Shown here piece after piece: positions 29,262-39,275 of a DNA stretch of 64,000 bases (position 1 is its first letter; each line of letters starts with the position of its first letter). Under the pieces are notes generated by a model. The model was not told where the DNA came from and did not search any database. It was given only the letters and a program-made list of their open reading frames with translations. The stretch is from the NCBI GenBank assembly GCA_022573655.1, contig JACZTO010000002.1, positions 62,001-126,000 on the forward strand, written 5' to 3'. The translations under genes were made by a program, and so were the position numbers. The DNA is from Pseudomonadota bacterium. Its GTDB lineage: Bacteria > Pseudomonadota > Gammaproteobacteria > Steroidobacterales > Woeseiaceae.

Positions 29262-29289
29262 TACTCAATCAACATGATAATTGAGTACT
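29260..29289. other. perfect 10-bp inverted repeat overlapping the stop codon of the preceding CDS
   Basis: AGTACTCAAT-CAACATGATA-ATTGAGTACT. Confidence 0.6.
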
Positions 29290-29330
29290 AGCCTGGCGAA
29301 CAATCCTGGGGGAGAGTGCATAATCCTCCC

Positions 29331-30698
29331 ATGACCAACCTCCATGCCCTGCTTGCCTGCCCACGCTGCGACAAGACGCCGCTGGAACAGAACGACGACA
29401 CTCTGCATTGCAAGGCCTGCAAGATAGACTTCCCAACGCTTGATGGCATGCCGTGGATGTTCGCCGAGCCAGACGCAACACTCGGCGAATGGCGTGGCCG
29501 CCTGCAGTACTCGTTGCAACAGCTCAGTCACGAAATCGCCGGCCTTGAATCCGAACTCGAGAGCGACGACCTGCATGCGCTCACCAGGCGTCGCGTCGAG
29601 CGATACAAAAAGGCCGTCGTCGCCCACAAGCGATCACTGCAAAAATTACTGCGTCCCATCGACGTGCAGTCTTTATACGGCAATTATGAAAGTTATCTTG
29701 CATTGCGCACGCGCTTGCCCGCAGACCAGGGTCTCAACACCTACTACACGAACATCCATCGGGACTGGGCCTGGGGTGACGAAGAAAACAAGGCTTCGCT
29801 AAAGCAAATCCGTTCAGTACTCCACGATCACGCAGACCTGGGCAATGTCCTGGTGCTCGGCTCAGGCGCCGGGCGCCTTGCTTTCGACATTCACAGGAAC
29901 ATGAACTGTACATTGACTGTAGCAATGGATTTCAATCCATTGCTCATGTTCGTAGCCAACACGATGGCCAGAGGCGAGCAGCTCAAGATGTACGAGTTTC
30001 CGATTGCTCCGCTCGCACTCGAAGACGATGCGGTCTTGCGCACCCTGTCAGCGCCCGACATTGCGGGCGAAGACTTTCACCTTGTGTTCGGTGATGCTTT
30101 GCGCCCGCCATTCCCGGATAAGTCTTTTGATACTGTCGTCACCCCCTGGCTGATTGACATCATTGCAGAGGACTTTCCCGTGCTCGCGGCACGCATCAAT
30201 GCGCTGTTGAAAAAAGATGGCCGCTGGGTGAATTTCGGTTCACTGGCATTTTCCACCACCAATCGTCAGGGTCGCTACAGTCCCGAAGAAGTCAAAGCAA
30301 TCGTCGCCGAGAACGGGTTCTCGAATCCATACGTATCTCAAGCGACCATACCGTACATGTGCTCACCGGCCAGCCGCCACGGGCGACAGGAAAAAGTGTT
30401 TTCGTATTCGGCATACAAAGAACGCGACGTACAAAAACCCGGACGCCATAAAGCCCTGCCCGACTGGCTGGTGACTGGCGAGGACCCTGTACCACTCTCG
30501 CCTTCGTTCCGCACCCAGGCCATGACCACGCAGGTTTATTCTTTCATTATGTCGCTGATCGACGGCAAACGTACGATCACGGATATGGCAGTGGTGCTGG
30601 AGAATCAGAAGCTAATGACGAAAGACGAAGCGGAGCCCGCAATACGTTCGTTCCTCACGAAAATGTATGACGACTCGCAAAAGCAACCAGGATATTAG
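29331..30698 (+). CDS. class I SAM-dependent methyltransferase with N-terminal Trm112-like zinc ribbon
   Basis: LLACPRCDKTPLEQNDDTLHCKACKIDFPTLDGMPWMF; VLVLGSGAGRLAFDIHRNMNCTLTVAMDFNPLLMFVANTM. Confidence 0.8.
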   Translation: MTNLHALLACPRCDKTPLEQNDDTLHCKACKIDFPTLDGMPWMFAEPDATLGEWRGRLQYSLQQLSHEIAGLESELESDDLHALTRRRVERYKKAVVAHKRSLQKLLRPIDVQSLYGNYESYLALRTRLPADQGLNTYYTNIHRDWAWGDEENKASLKQIRSVLHDHADLGNVLVLGSGAGRLAFDIHRNMNCTLTVAMDFNPLLMFVANTMARGEQLKMYEFPIAPLALEDDAVLRTLSAPDIAGEDFHLVFGDALRPPFPDKSFDTVVTPWLIDIIAEDFPVLAARINALLKKDGRWVNFGSLAFSTTNRQGRYSPEEVKAIVAENGFSNPYVSQATIPYMCSPASRHGRQEKVFSYSAYKERDVQKPGRHKALPDWLVTGEDPVPLSPSFRTQAMTTQVYSFIMSLIDGKRTITDMAVVLENQKLMTKDEAEPAIRSFLTKMYDDSQKQPGY

Positions 30699-31594
30699 GC
30701 AAAAAGACCGCGAATAAAGTTACCTATCTTATTGATAGCTCTCCCGCTCTCCGGCATCTTGCCCACAAACATCTGGAACACATGCCACATCTCGGGCCAT
30801 ATCTCGAGATCGACCTCACCGCCGGCCGCGGCTATTTTTTCCGCAAATCGTTCTGAGTCGCTCAACAATATTTCGTCGTCGCCAACTTGAATATACAGTG
30901 GCGGCAAGCCGCCAACGTCAGCAAAAATTGGCGATACGAGCGGATCACGGCGTTGCGCCGGCTCACAATAGTAATCGGCGATCAGCGAAATATCCTGCGC
31001 ATGAAACCAGGGATCTTGCTGAGCTCGACTTTGCATCGATTCGCCACTGGCGGTTGCGTCGAGAAATGGAGACAACAAGATAGCAGCCGCCGGTAACGGG
31101 TCACCGGCGTCGCGCAATGAAAGTAACGTCGCCACGGCCAGGCCGCCGCCCGCCGAATCACCGGCAATTACCATGTCTTCAGCTTTGGTGCCGCGCGCCA
31201 GTAGAGTGCGATAAATGCCAACCGCATCTTCGATAGCGGCCGGGTACTTGCTTTCAGGTGACAGGCGGTACTCCGGCAGCAAAGCCTGTATGTGTCCTGC
31301 ACGTGCAATGTGACTGACCATCTGCCGATGCATGTCGCAGCCGCCGACTACATAGCCACCACCATGGAGATAAAGCAGTAACTTACCTTCCATACGCTCT
31401 TGCGGCGTCAGCCACTCGGCGTACAGACCATTGATCTCGTCGCGTACCTTGTCTACGCCAAACGCCGTCAGCATCAAGCCACCGAGATAATCCCACAGGC
31501 GACGAACCTTGCGCACATCAACTTTCGCAACGTCGACACGTTGCATGTAGGCGCCGCTGATTGAGCGAACGATATTTGCGCGTATGCTACTCAT
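30695..31594 (-). CDS. alpha/beta hydrolase (hormone-sensitive-lipase-like)
   Basis: LYLHGGGYVVGG oxyanion motif and GDSAGGGLA nucleophile motif. Confidence 0.9.
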   Translation of the reverse strand: MSSIRANIVRSISGAYMQRVDVAKVDVRKVRRLWDYLGGLMLTAFGVDKVRDEINGLYAEWLTPQERMEGKLLLYLHGGGYVVGGCDMHRQMVSHIARAGHIQALLPEYRLSPESKYPAAIEDAVGIYRTLLARGTKAEDMVIAGDSAGGGLAVATLLSLRDAGDPLPAAAILLSPFLDATASGESMQSRAQQDPWFHAQDISLIADYYCEPAQRRDPLVSPIFADVGGLPPLYIQVGDDEILLSDSERFAEKIAAAGGEVDLEIWPEMWHVFQMFVGKMPESGRAINKIGNFIRGLFA

Positions 31595-31619
31595 CTTTGT
31601 AGATGAGAGTACACGACTG

Positions 31620-32555
31620 ATGAATGCGCCGCGGACACCTGTACTCCGTACACCTGTGCTCCGTACACCTGTGCACCGTACGTCCGACTCCCGTTTTGAA
31701 AATCTGCCGGGTTATGACTTCGTGGCAAACTATGCAGACATCGACGGTTTGCGGATGCACTTCGTTGACGAGGGACCCCGCGACGGCGACGTGGTGTTAT
31801 TGCTGCATGGCGAGCCGAGTTGGTCATACCTCTATCGGCACATGATCCCGCTTCTTGCGGATGCGGGACTGCGCGTCATTGCGCCAGATCTGATCGGCTT
31901 TGGAAAATCCGATAAACCAGCAGACAAGAGTGACTACACCTATGCCGGTCACGTCGCCTGGATGACACAATTCATCGCAACGCTCGATCTCAATGGGATC
32001 ACTCTTTTCTGCCAGGACTGGGGTTCGTTGATTGGCCTGCGCGTGGCAGCGGAAAATCAACATCGTTTCGCGCGCGTCGCACTGGCGAATGGCGGAATGC
32101 CCACCGGCGATCAGGAAATGCCCGGGATTTTCAAGGCCTGGCAGATTTTCGCGCGCTTCAGCCCGTGGTTCCCAATCGGCAAAATCGTTCAGCAAGGAAC
32201 GATAACGGAATTGCCGGCTGACACCGTGGCCGCCTACGATGCGCCGTTTCCCGGATCGAAATACAAAACCGCTGCGCGTGTCTTTCCGGCGCTGGTACCG
32301 ACGAAGCCTGACGATCCTGCGAGCGACGCCAATCGCGCGGCATGGCAGGTCTTCAGCCGTTGGGAAAAGCCGTTTCTAACAATGTTCAGTAACCGCGACC
32401 CGATTACTCGTGGCGGAGAAAAGCTGTGGCAATCGAAAGTACCCGGTGCGCAGAACCGCGAACACGTAACGATCAGCAATGCAGGTCACTTCCTGCAGGA
32501 GGACAAAGGACCGGAGCTGGCACAGAAACTGATCAGGTTCATCCAAGAACCGTAG
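31620..32555 (+). CDS. haloalkane dehalogenase-type alpha/beta hydrolase
   Basis: LLHGEPSWSYLYRHMIP; Asp nucleophile motif LFCQDWGSLIGL; catalytic His region ISNAGHFLQED. Confidence 0.85.
   Translation: MNAPRTPVLRTPVLRTPVHRTSDSRFENLPGYDFVANYADIDGLRMHFVDEGPRDGDVVLLLHGEPSWSYLYRHMIPLLADAGLRVIAPDLIGFGKSDKPADKSDYTYAGHVAWMTQFIATLDLNGITLFCQDWGSLIGLRVAAENQHRFARVALANGGMPTGDQEMPGIFKAWQIFARFSPWFPIGKIVQQGTITELPADTVAAYDAPFPGSKYKTAARVFPALVPTKPDDPASDANRAAWQVFSRWEKPFLTMFSNRDPITRGGEKLWQSKVPGAQNREHVTISNAGHFLQEDKGPELAQKLIRFIQEP
31635..31679 (+). repeat. 3 x 15-bp in-frame tandem repeat
   Basis: ACACCTGTACTCCGT / ACACCTGTGCTCCGT / ACACCTGTGCACCGT encoding TPVLR-TPVLR-TPVHR. Confidence 0.9.
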
Positions 32556-32572
32556 GAGCACCCACATGGGCA

Positions 32573-32896
32573 TTAACGCTCCAGGTACTTCAACTTGTCC
32601 TTAACCTCACGCCATTCGGCTTCGTCTTCTGGGGCGTCGATCATTTCGGTGATGACCGGCCAGTCCGGAGACAAATCGGCGTTGAGTTGCAGAAAATGTT
32701 CCTGCCCGGCCGGCAACTCATCTTCGGAAAAAATGGCCTCCACCGGGCATTCGGGTTCGCAAAGCGTGCAATCGATGCATTCGTCAGGATCGATCACCAG
32801 AAAGTTCGGCCCTTCGTGGAAACAATCCACGGGACAAACCTCGACGCAGTCTGTCAATTTACACTTGATACAGGCTTCGGTGACGACGAATGTCAT
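32573..32896 (-). CDS. fdxA: 7Fe ferredoxin FdxA
   Basis: [55 protein letters not shown]. Confidence 0.95.
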   Translation of the reverse strand: MTFVVTEACIKCKLTDCVEVCPVDCFHEGPNFLVIDPDECIDCTLCEPECPVEAIFSEDELPAGQEHFLQLNADLSPDWPVITEMIDAPEDEAEWREVKDKLKYLER

Positions 32897-32966
32897 GTTG
32901 GTACCTCAATTTCCGGAGCGCGTACGCTATGTGAAGTCGCCGCGCTAATCAAGACGCGACTGGCGC

Positions 32967-33806
32967 TTAAGCTGTAGAGCGCCAGTTCCCGGCAATACAT
33001 TCAGCCTTGCCATCATCCTCAAGCTTCAAAAGGTGCGCAAGCAATGACCTTTCCGCCCAGCCATAAAGGTTCTTGTCGATATCCTTGTATACGTGTGGCA
33101 CAAGCCTATCGGTCGAGATATCCGGATTTTCGCCTAACGCCGCAACGACCTTCTCTTCACGCTCCAGTCGATGGTTGATAATCCAGTCGATGCTCCTCTC
33201 TGCATCCCGAATGATTTCGCCGTGGCCGGGCAGCAACGCTGAACAATTCAGGTTCTTGAGTTTTTCAAGCGACTGCAAATAATGTGTCATATTACCATCG
33301 GGTGGATCGATGACGACAGTCGAACCATCAATCACGTGGTCGCCGGTGCAAATCCAGTCCAGCTCGAGCAGGCGATAGCACAGATGGTTTGAGGCATGAC
33401 CCGGAGTGCTGATGGCCTCAATCTCAATCCCATCGATTAATATCCTGTCGCCGTCGTCGAGGACTCTATGCGGCACAAACGTCGCATCCTGGTGTTCGCC
33501 CTTCGGCGCAGGCCGTCCCAGAAGCTCTGCGCCCGTCGCTCTGGCCAGTTCAACCGCACCCGGTGAGTGATCGGGGTGCGTGTGCGTTACCAGCACCTGG
33601 CGAATAGGCGCCGCCGCAATCTTCTCGATGGCACGCAGATGACTCTCGATCAGTGGTCCAGGATCAAGCACCGCAATCTCTTCTCGACCGAATAAATAGG
33701 TATTGGTGCCGGGCCCCGTCATCATTGACGGATTCGGGGCAAGCAGACGGCGCACTCCAGGCGCCAGTTGGCTGAAGGTTGGCATCTTTGGCCCAAATGC
33801 ACTCAT
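32967..33806 (-). CDS. MBL-fold metallo-hydrolase
   Basis: VLVTHTHPDHSPGA, STPGHASNHLCYRL, CTGDHVI. Confidence 0.92.
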   Translation of the reverse strand: MSAFGPKMPTFSQLAPGVRRLLAPNPSMMTGPGTNTYLFGREEIAVLDPGPLIESHLRAIEKIAAAPIRQVLVTHTHPDHSPGAVELARATGAELLGRPAPKGEHQDATFVPHRVLDDGDRILIDGIEIEAISTPGHASNHLCYRLLELDWICTGDHVIDGSTVVIDPPDGNMTHYLQSLEKLKNLNCSALLPGHGEIIRDAERSIDWIINHRLEREEKVVAALGENPDISTDRLVPHVYKDIDKNLYGWAERSLLAHLLKLEDDGKAECIAGNWRSTA

Positions 33807-34603
33807 AATTCTTCACCCGGATAATCCTTGTCTCCGGGAAGGACGATTTCCTGCTTGCCGTTTCTTGTAATGGTGACCGGCACCATGCTGGTTATGCCCC
33901 CCTCCACGCATGATCGTGCCCAGTCCAACAGCGCGTCCAGCGTCTTGTAGGGGGCTACGCTCTCGAGCGTCTTGACCGTCGGAAAAATCAGTTTGACGTC
34001 ACCGTTTCTGCCCGCGGCGAGAAAGTCATTTGCCGATGCCCAGCGGGACGCAGTGAGTTCGCCACCACAGTGTGCAGCAACTTGTCCTGGCGGCAGTGTC
34101 GCCATAAAAAAACGCGTCGAATAGCGCTTTGTGCTCACATCAGGCGTGACCCAGTGACCGATGTAATGCAGCGAGCCGCAGTCGATCTGCAACTCGTTAC
34201 GATGTACGAAATCAGACCAGTTGTCGCTGGCATCGTTCAGCCCTGCCCGAACCGTTGACAGGTTTTCGTCCAGGCCGGCAGTGTCGGCAAGCAATACACC
34301 GGATTCCTCGAAAAGCTCGCGAACGGCGGCGCTGTAATAATCCAGCCCATTACCCTGCATGCCCAGCCTTGAGTCAGCGTCCTTGGCGCTCAACCCGGTG
34401 CAGAATGGATGTACATCGGCATCATCAGGATCGACCACACCCCCTGGGAATGTGTACGCCGTACCAAAAGACAAATCTTCGTGCCGCCGCACCATAAAAA
34501 TTTCGGGTACACCCGCAGTTTCCCTGGCGAGAACAACCGTCGATGACGGGCGGGCTGCCGAGACTTCAACCAACGACTGCATTCTCGGCGTCGCCAGTCT
34601 CAA
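33803..34603 (-). CDS. NUDIX hydrolase family protein
   Basis: YTFPGGVVDPDD...AAVRELFEESGVLLAD. Confidence 0.9.
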   Translation of the reverse strand: MRLATPRMQSLVEVSAARPSSTVVLARETAGVPEIFMVRRHEDLSFGTAYTFPGGVVDPDDADVHPFCTGLSAKDADSRLGMQGNGLDYYSAAVRELFEESGVLLADTAGLDENLSTVRAGLNDASDNWSDFVHRNELQIDCGSLHYIGHWVTPDVSTKRYSTRFFMATLPPGQVAAHCGGELTASRWASANDFLAAGRNGDVKLIFPTVKTLESVAPYKTLDALLDWARSCVEGGITSMVPVTITRNGKQEIVLPGDKDYPGEEL

Positions 34604-35117
34604 TGTACGCCTTCATTCGTGCAAGCGCTTCACCAAGGACATAGTCAACGGACACAGAGATGGCATCGAGCCCGCCGGCTCGGTAGCCGCCGACAGCGTA
34701 GGTAAACTTGACCTTGGTGCCACCTTCGGAATCTTCAAATTCCCAAGTCATGTTGCCGCTCACCCCCATCAGGCCCAACGGTCCGAGTCCTCCGGTAAGC
34801 CGCAATACGACAGTGGGGTTGATCATCGTTACAGTCAGGTGAACAACGCCGGCATTGTCACCGAAATCCTCGCAAAAACAACCCTGCGGTTTGGCACTGA
34901 TTCGAAGGCGGCTCGCATCCCCGGAAACAGTGTGGTCGGAATTCCACCACGCACCGATCTCATGGATTGCCGCGTGCCAGACTTCCTCGCGCGCGGCATT
35001 GATCGTAACCTCATTGACGGTGGTGAACCCCATATGCTCGGCATTCACTACTTCGGCGGAAGTAGCAACAGACCATAGAATAGTCGTCAGCAAGAATGCG
35101 CGAATCGGATTTTTCAT
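34566..35117 (-). CDS. SRPBCC family protein (exported)
   Basis: MKNPIRAFLLTTILWSVATSAEV signal; INAAREEVWHAAIHEIGAWWN...; ATG at 35117 preferred. Confidence 0.75.
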   Translation of the reverse strand: MKNPIRAFLLTTILWSVATSAEVVNAEHMGFTTVNEVTINAAREEVWHAAIHEIGAWWNSDHTVSGDASRLRISAKPQGCFCEDFGDNAGVVHLTVTMINPTVVLRLTGGLGPLGLMGVSGNMTWEFEDSEGGTKVKFTYAVGGYRAGGLDAISVSVDYVLGEALARMKAYIETGDAENAVVG

Positions 35118-35299
35118 ATGCGCTCCCGTTGAGATAGCGGAGTACACCGCCAAGCTTGCTAGCTTACCGCAATCAGATTTATTTCCAATTAGACATTGAA
35201 TAGCCCGGACAAAGTGCATAGATAGGTTTGACACAATGGTAACTGACCACGTCTGAGCCCTTGCTCGAGCCACAGGAACTCAAGTAACTCATTGATTTT

Positions 35300-36178
35300 A
35301 TGACTGAAGATCTACGCGTAGTGTTCGAGAGTCGCAACCGGCAAAGCTGTTCGGTGCGCGCGCTTGTGCTCGCAGCAAAGGAAATTCCGCATCAACTGAT
35401 CAACGATGACAGTTCCTGCGTGTTGGTTGTGCCAGCCCAACACTCGGCACGTGCGATGCAGGAATTGCTGCTGTATGACGACGAAAATCCTCCCATACGG
35501 CCACCGCCAATAAAACGGATTGAGCACCAGAATGCGCTCCCGGGCATTATTGCCTACGTCGCGATCGTCTGTATTGTCACCGGTATGGCCGGGTATTCGT
35601 TCTTCGGCAGCAACTGGTTTTCTGCGGGACGTATTGACGGCGAGCTTATACGCAATGGCGAGTTTTGGCGCTTGTTCACTGCCTTGACCTTGCACGCCAG
35701 CGCCAAACATCTGCTTGGCAATATTGCGTTTGGAGTTCTGTTTGGGCTGTTCGCCGGACGACTGCTTGGCTCGGGAATCGCCTGGCTCGCGATTGTCCTC
35801 GCCGCGGCTGCTGGCAACGCCGCTAATGTCTTGTTGCTTGAATCCACACACCGATCCATCGGCGCATCAACAGCCGTATTCGCAGCGCTAGGGCTGGTTG
35901 CCGGCTATGTCTGGCAGGGCAAATTGATGGCACAGGATCGCTGGTCCTATCGATACGGGCCCATCGTCGGCGGATTGGCATTGTTAATGTTCACCGGTAC
36001 TGGTGGACCTAACACCGACATAGGCGCGCATCTGCTCGGCTTTGTTATGGGCTTCGCTACGGGCATGTTGCTGATTAAATTCGGCCCTGTACCCAAAGAC
36101 CGGCGCTCGCAGATTTTAGCAGGCGGTGCCGCGGCGACGCTGATACTGGCCAGTTGGCCAATAGCGCTTCTGGTCTGA
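35300..36178 (+). CDS. rhomboid family intramembrane protease
   Basis: LFTALTLHASAKHLLGNIAFGVLFG; SIGASTAVFAALGLVAGY; IGAHLLGFVMG. Confidence 0.87.
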   Translation: MTEDLRVVFESRNRQSCSVRALVLAAKEIPHQLINDDSSCVLVVPAQHSARAMQELLLYDDENPPIRPPPIKRIEHQNALPGIIAYVAIVCIVTGMAGYSFFGSNWFSAGRIDGELIRNGEFWRLFTALTLHASAKHLLGNIAFGVLFGLFAGRLLGSGIAWLAIVLAAAAGNAANVLLLESTHRSIGASTAVFAALGLVAGYVWQGKLMAQDRWSYRYGPIVGGLALLMFTGTGGPNTDIGAHLLGFVMGFATGMLLIKFGPVPKDRRSQILAGGAAATLILASWPIALLV

Positions 36179-36239
36179 TATTGGCACGCAATGATGTAAT
36201 ATTTCGTTTGCGCATCACACTGAATCTCAGCAGCCCAAT

Positions 36240-37358
36240 ATGAAGAAGATTCTGCTGTTCCCGGCAGTCATATTTATTCTCGTAATCATCGTGCTTTGGG
36301 TACGGCATGGCGGTGGAGACCCGTACCCGGACCTGTCGACGGTGCCACGCCTGAACACCGAGGCGATCGAGGAAGTACTCTCGTATCCAGAGCCCATTGG
36401 CAATGTTGCAGTCAACGCGGATGGCCGACTCTTTTTCACTGTGCATCCGGAATCCAGACCGCAGGGCAATAAATTATTGGAGTACGTAGACGGCGCAGCC
36501 GTACCTTACCCCTCCGGCCAACAGCAAACTGAGCTTTTCGATACTGTCCTTGGCATTGCAATCGATCGCTTCGACCGTCTCTGGACTATCGACCATGGCA
36601 ATCACGGCATGCGTCCAGCGAGAATCGTCGGGATAGACCTTAAGAGCGGCGAAGTCCTTCGATTGCAACATCTCGACAAGAAAATCGCGCCCTTAGGATC
36701 GTTCTTGCAGGACTTACAAGTGAGTGCGGACGGGCGCACTATCGTGATTGCCGATGCCAGTTTCTGGCGCAAGTCGCCTGCCATCATTGTCTATGACATC
36801 CAGACCGGAGACGCGCGTCGCGTACTCGAAAATCATGTGTCGGTTACTGCCGAGCACTTTATAATCCGAACTCGCGGTCATGATATGAAGTTCGTCGGTG
36901 GCATAGTTGTGCTGCGCGGCGGTATCGACGGCATTGCGCTGGGACCGGAGTGGCTTTACTACGGCGCGCTTAGCGGCTCAGGCCTGTATCGTGTAAGACT
37001 CAAAGACCTTCGCGATAAGGCACTACCGGAAGCGCAGCTTGCTAAACGTGTCGAGCGTTATAGTGACAAGCCGCTTAGCGATGGTCTCAGCACCGATGTC
37101 AATGGCAATATTTTCATTACGGATGTGGAGCACAGCTCAGTTTTTATTGTGGGGCCCGATCAGGAACTTGCGACGCTTGTTCACTCAAAATCGATACGCT
37201 GGCCTGACGCCTTATCCTTCGGACCTGATGGCTATCTTTACCTGGCGGACAGTGCGTTGCCAGACCTGATTCTTCAATCAGCCGAGCACATTAAGGCTAG
37301 TGGGCCGTATTATATTTTTCGTTTTCAGCCCGGCAGCGAAGGTGTTCCGGGACAATAA
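36240..37358 (+). CDS. yellow/MRJP (SMP-30-like) beta-propeller protein
   Basis: GNVAVNADGRLFFTVHPESRPQ, LGIAIDRFDRLWTIDHGNHG, GIALGPEWLYYGALSGSGLYRV. Confidence 0.8.
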   Translation: MKKILLFPAVIFILVIIVLWVRHGGGDPYPDLSTVPRLNTEAIEEVLSYPEPIGNVAVNADGRLFFTVHPESRPQGNKLLEYVDGAAVPYPSGQQQTELFDTVLGIAIDRFDRLWTIDHGNHGMRPARIVGIDLKSGEVLRLQHLDKKIAPLGSFLQDLQVSADGRTIVIADASFWRKSPAIIVYDIQTGDARRVLENHVSVTAEHFIIRTRGHDMKFVGGIVVLRGGIDGIALGPEWLYYGALSGSGLYRVRLKDLRDKALPEAQLAKRVERYSDKPLSDGLSTDVNGNIFITDVEHSSVFIVGPDQELATLVHSKSIRWPDALSFGPDGYLYLADSALPDLILQSAEHIKASGPYYIFRFQPGSEGVPGQ

Positions 37359-37372
37359 CAAGGATCCAGTCA

Positions 37373-38224
37373 ATGAACGACACAAACCTATCCGACCTAA
37401 GCCTCGAGTGGAGCAAGTTTCTGGAATTGCTGCAGGCGAAAGGCATCGACTTCGGCATCAACCTCGCTATCGCATTGGCGATATATTATATCGGCAAATT
37501 TTTCGTCGGACTGCTGGTGCGTGCGACAGGCAAGTTCATGCAAAAACAAGGTGTCGACAAGACGCTGGAAACCTTCATTTGCAATCTTGTTCGAACCTCT
37601 TTGATGATCGTCATCATCATCGCTGCTATTGGCGCCGTCGGCATCCAAACCACATCATTTATTGCCATATTCGGTGCCGCGGGTCTGGCCGTCGGCCTCG
37701 CGCTGCAAGGCTCATTGTCCAACTTCGCGTCCGGAGTCCTGATTGTCTTGTTTCGGCCGTATCGTGTTGGTGATTATATTGAAGCAGCAGGAATCGCCGG
37801 CTCCGTTGAAAAAGTTCAGATTATGACGACTGTACTCAAGACCGGTGACAACAAGCAAATCATCGTACCGAACAGCCAGATCATGAATAGCATCATCACA
37901 AACTACTCGGTCAACGACACACGTCGTATCGACATGGTCATCGGCGTGAGTTATGACGATGATCTCGACAAGGTTCGCGCGACATTAGAGGCTTTAATTG
38001 CGGACGAAGCAAGAATTCTACAGGACCCCGCTACTCTGATCGCAGTCGCCGAACTTGCTGATAGCAGCGTCAACTTTTTTGTCCGGCCCTGGGTCAAGTC
38101 CGGAGATTTCTCGAGTGTCAAGTATGATCTTACGGAGGCGATCAAGAAACGTTTCGACAAAGAAGGCATATCCTTCCCGTTCCCGCAACAAGACGTTCAC
38201 CTGTACAACGTCAATGCGGACTAA
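37373..38224 (+). CDS. small-conductance mechanosensitive channel (MscS family)
   Basis: GAAGLAVGLALQGSLSNFASGVLIVLFRPYRVGDYIEAAGIAGSVEKVQIMTTVLKTGDNKQIIVPN. Confidence 0.95.
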   Translation: MNDTNLSDLSLEWSKFLELLQAKGIDFGINLAIALAIYYIGKFFVGLLVRATGKFMQKQGVDKTLETFICNLVRTSLMIVIIIAAIGAVGIQTTSFIAIFGAAGLAVGLALQGSLSNFASGVLIVLFRPYRVGDYIEAAGIAGSVEKVQIMTTVLKTGDNKQIIVPNSQIMNSIITNYSVNDTRRIDMVIGVSYDDDLDKVRATLEALIADEARILQDPATLIAVAELADSSVNFFVRPWVKSGDFSSVKYDLTEAIKKRFDKEGISFPFPQQDVHLYNVNAD

Positions 38225-38235
38225 CAACCTGTAAC

Positions 38236-39156
38236 CTAATCAGCATTATCGGGCTCTATAAAGCACCACCTGAGTTTTGGCACGCGTGCTTTGAGCTTAC
38301 GTTCCAGATCGTTAATGCTGGCGACGGCTTCATCAATAGTCATATCCGAACGCATCTTTATTTTGGCGGCGAGCATTGTATCCGGGCCAAACTGCATTGT
38401 GATGGTGTTGAACACGAACTCGATACCTTCTTGTTCGGCGATAATTTCGGCAATAGCGTCCTGAATATCGGGCTCGGCTGAACGCCCGACTAACAAGGAG
38501 CCGATGCGCCACGCGATGAATACCGAAATGACTATCAGGACCGCGCCAATGCAGATTGATCCAAGTGCATCGTAGACAGGGTTGCCCGTTATTTCTGCGA
38601 GCGTCAGAAAGCCAAGCGCAAGTATCAACCCCAATTGAGCTCCGACGTCTTCACCCAGCACGACGACGAGTTCCGAATTTCGTGTGTGCTTGAGCCAATG
38701 TCGCAAAGAGCGTTCGCCGCGCAACTTACGAATTTCGCGCAGCGCCCCGAATAGCGACACACCTTCCAACACTATTGCCAGCAAGAGAACGACTATCGCT
38801 ATCCAGACCTGTGACAAGGGTTCAAGATTATTGAGTTTATGAACTCCCTCGTAAATGGAAAACAATCCACCCATGCTGAATAGCAGGATTGCGACAACAA
38901 AACTCCAGAAGTAGCTTAGTTTGCCATAACCCAGTGGGTGCTCTTCATCGGCGGGACGCAGCGACTGTTTTAGCCCCAGAAATAACAGCACCTGGTTGCC
39001 CGTATCCGCGTAGGAGTGAATAGCTTCTGCAAGCATGCTGCCCGAGCCGGTCAGCCATGCCGCCCAGGTCTTGGCGATGGCAATTCCGAAATTCGCCAGG
39101 AAAGCGTATAAAATCGCCCTCGCCGTCGAATCGTGCGCTGCGGTAGCCATAGGCAA
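38236..39156 (-). CDS. cation diffusion facilitator family transporter
   Basis: GSMLAEAIHSYADTGNQVLLFLGLKQSLRPADEEHPLGYGK. Confidence 0.92.
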   Translation of the reverse strand: MPMATAAHDSTARAILYAFLANFGIAIAKTWAAWLTGSGSMLAEAIHSYADTGNQVLLFLGLKQSLRPADEEHPLGYGKLSYFWSFVVAILLFSMGGLFSIYEGVHKLNNLEPLSQVWIAIVVLLLAIVLEGVSLFGALREIRKLRGERSLRHWLKHTRNSELVVVLGEDVGAQLGLILALGFLTLAEITGNPVYDALGSICIGAVLIVISVFIAWRIGSLLVGRSAEPDIQDAIAEIIAEQEGIEFVFNTITMQFGPDTMLAAKIKMRSDMTIDEAVASINDLERKLKARVPKLRWCFIEPDNAD

Positions 39157-39275
39157 GCCTTAATCCATGTAAACCAAATCCCGGCGAACGCGTTATTTAT
39201 GATGATGCCACGGTATGTGCATTAAGCGAAACTGTGTCATCTGTTGCATAATCGAATGACAGGCGGACCGGAACC

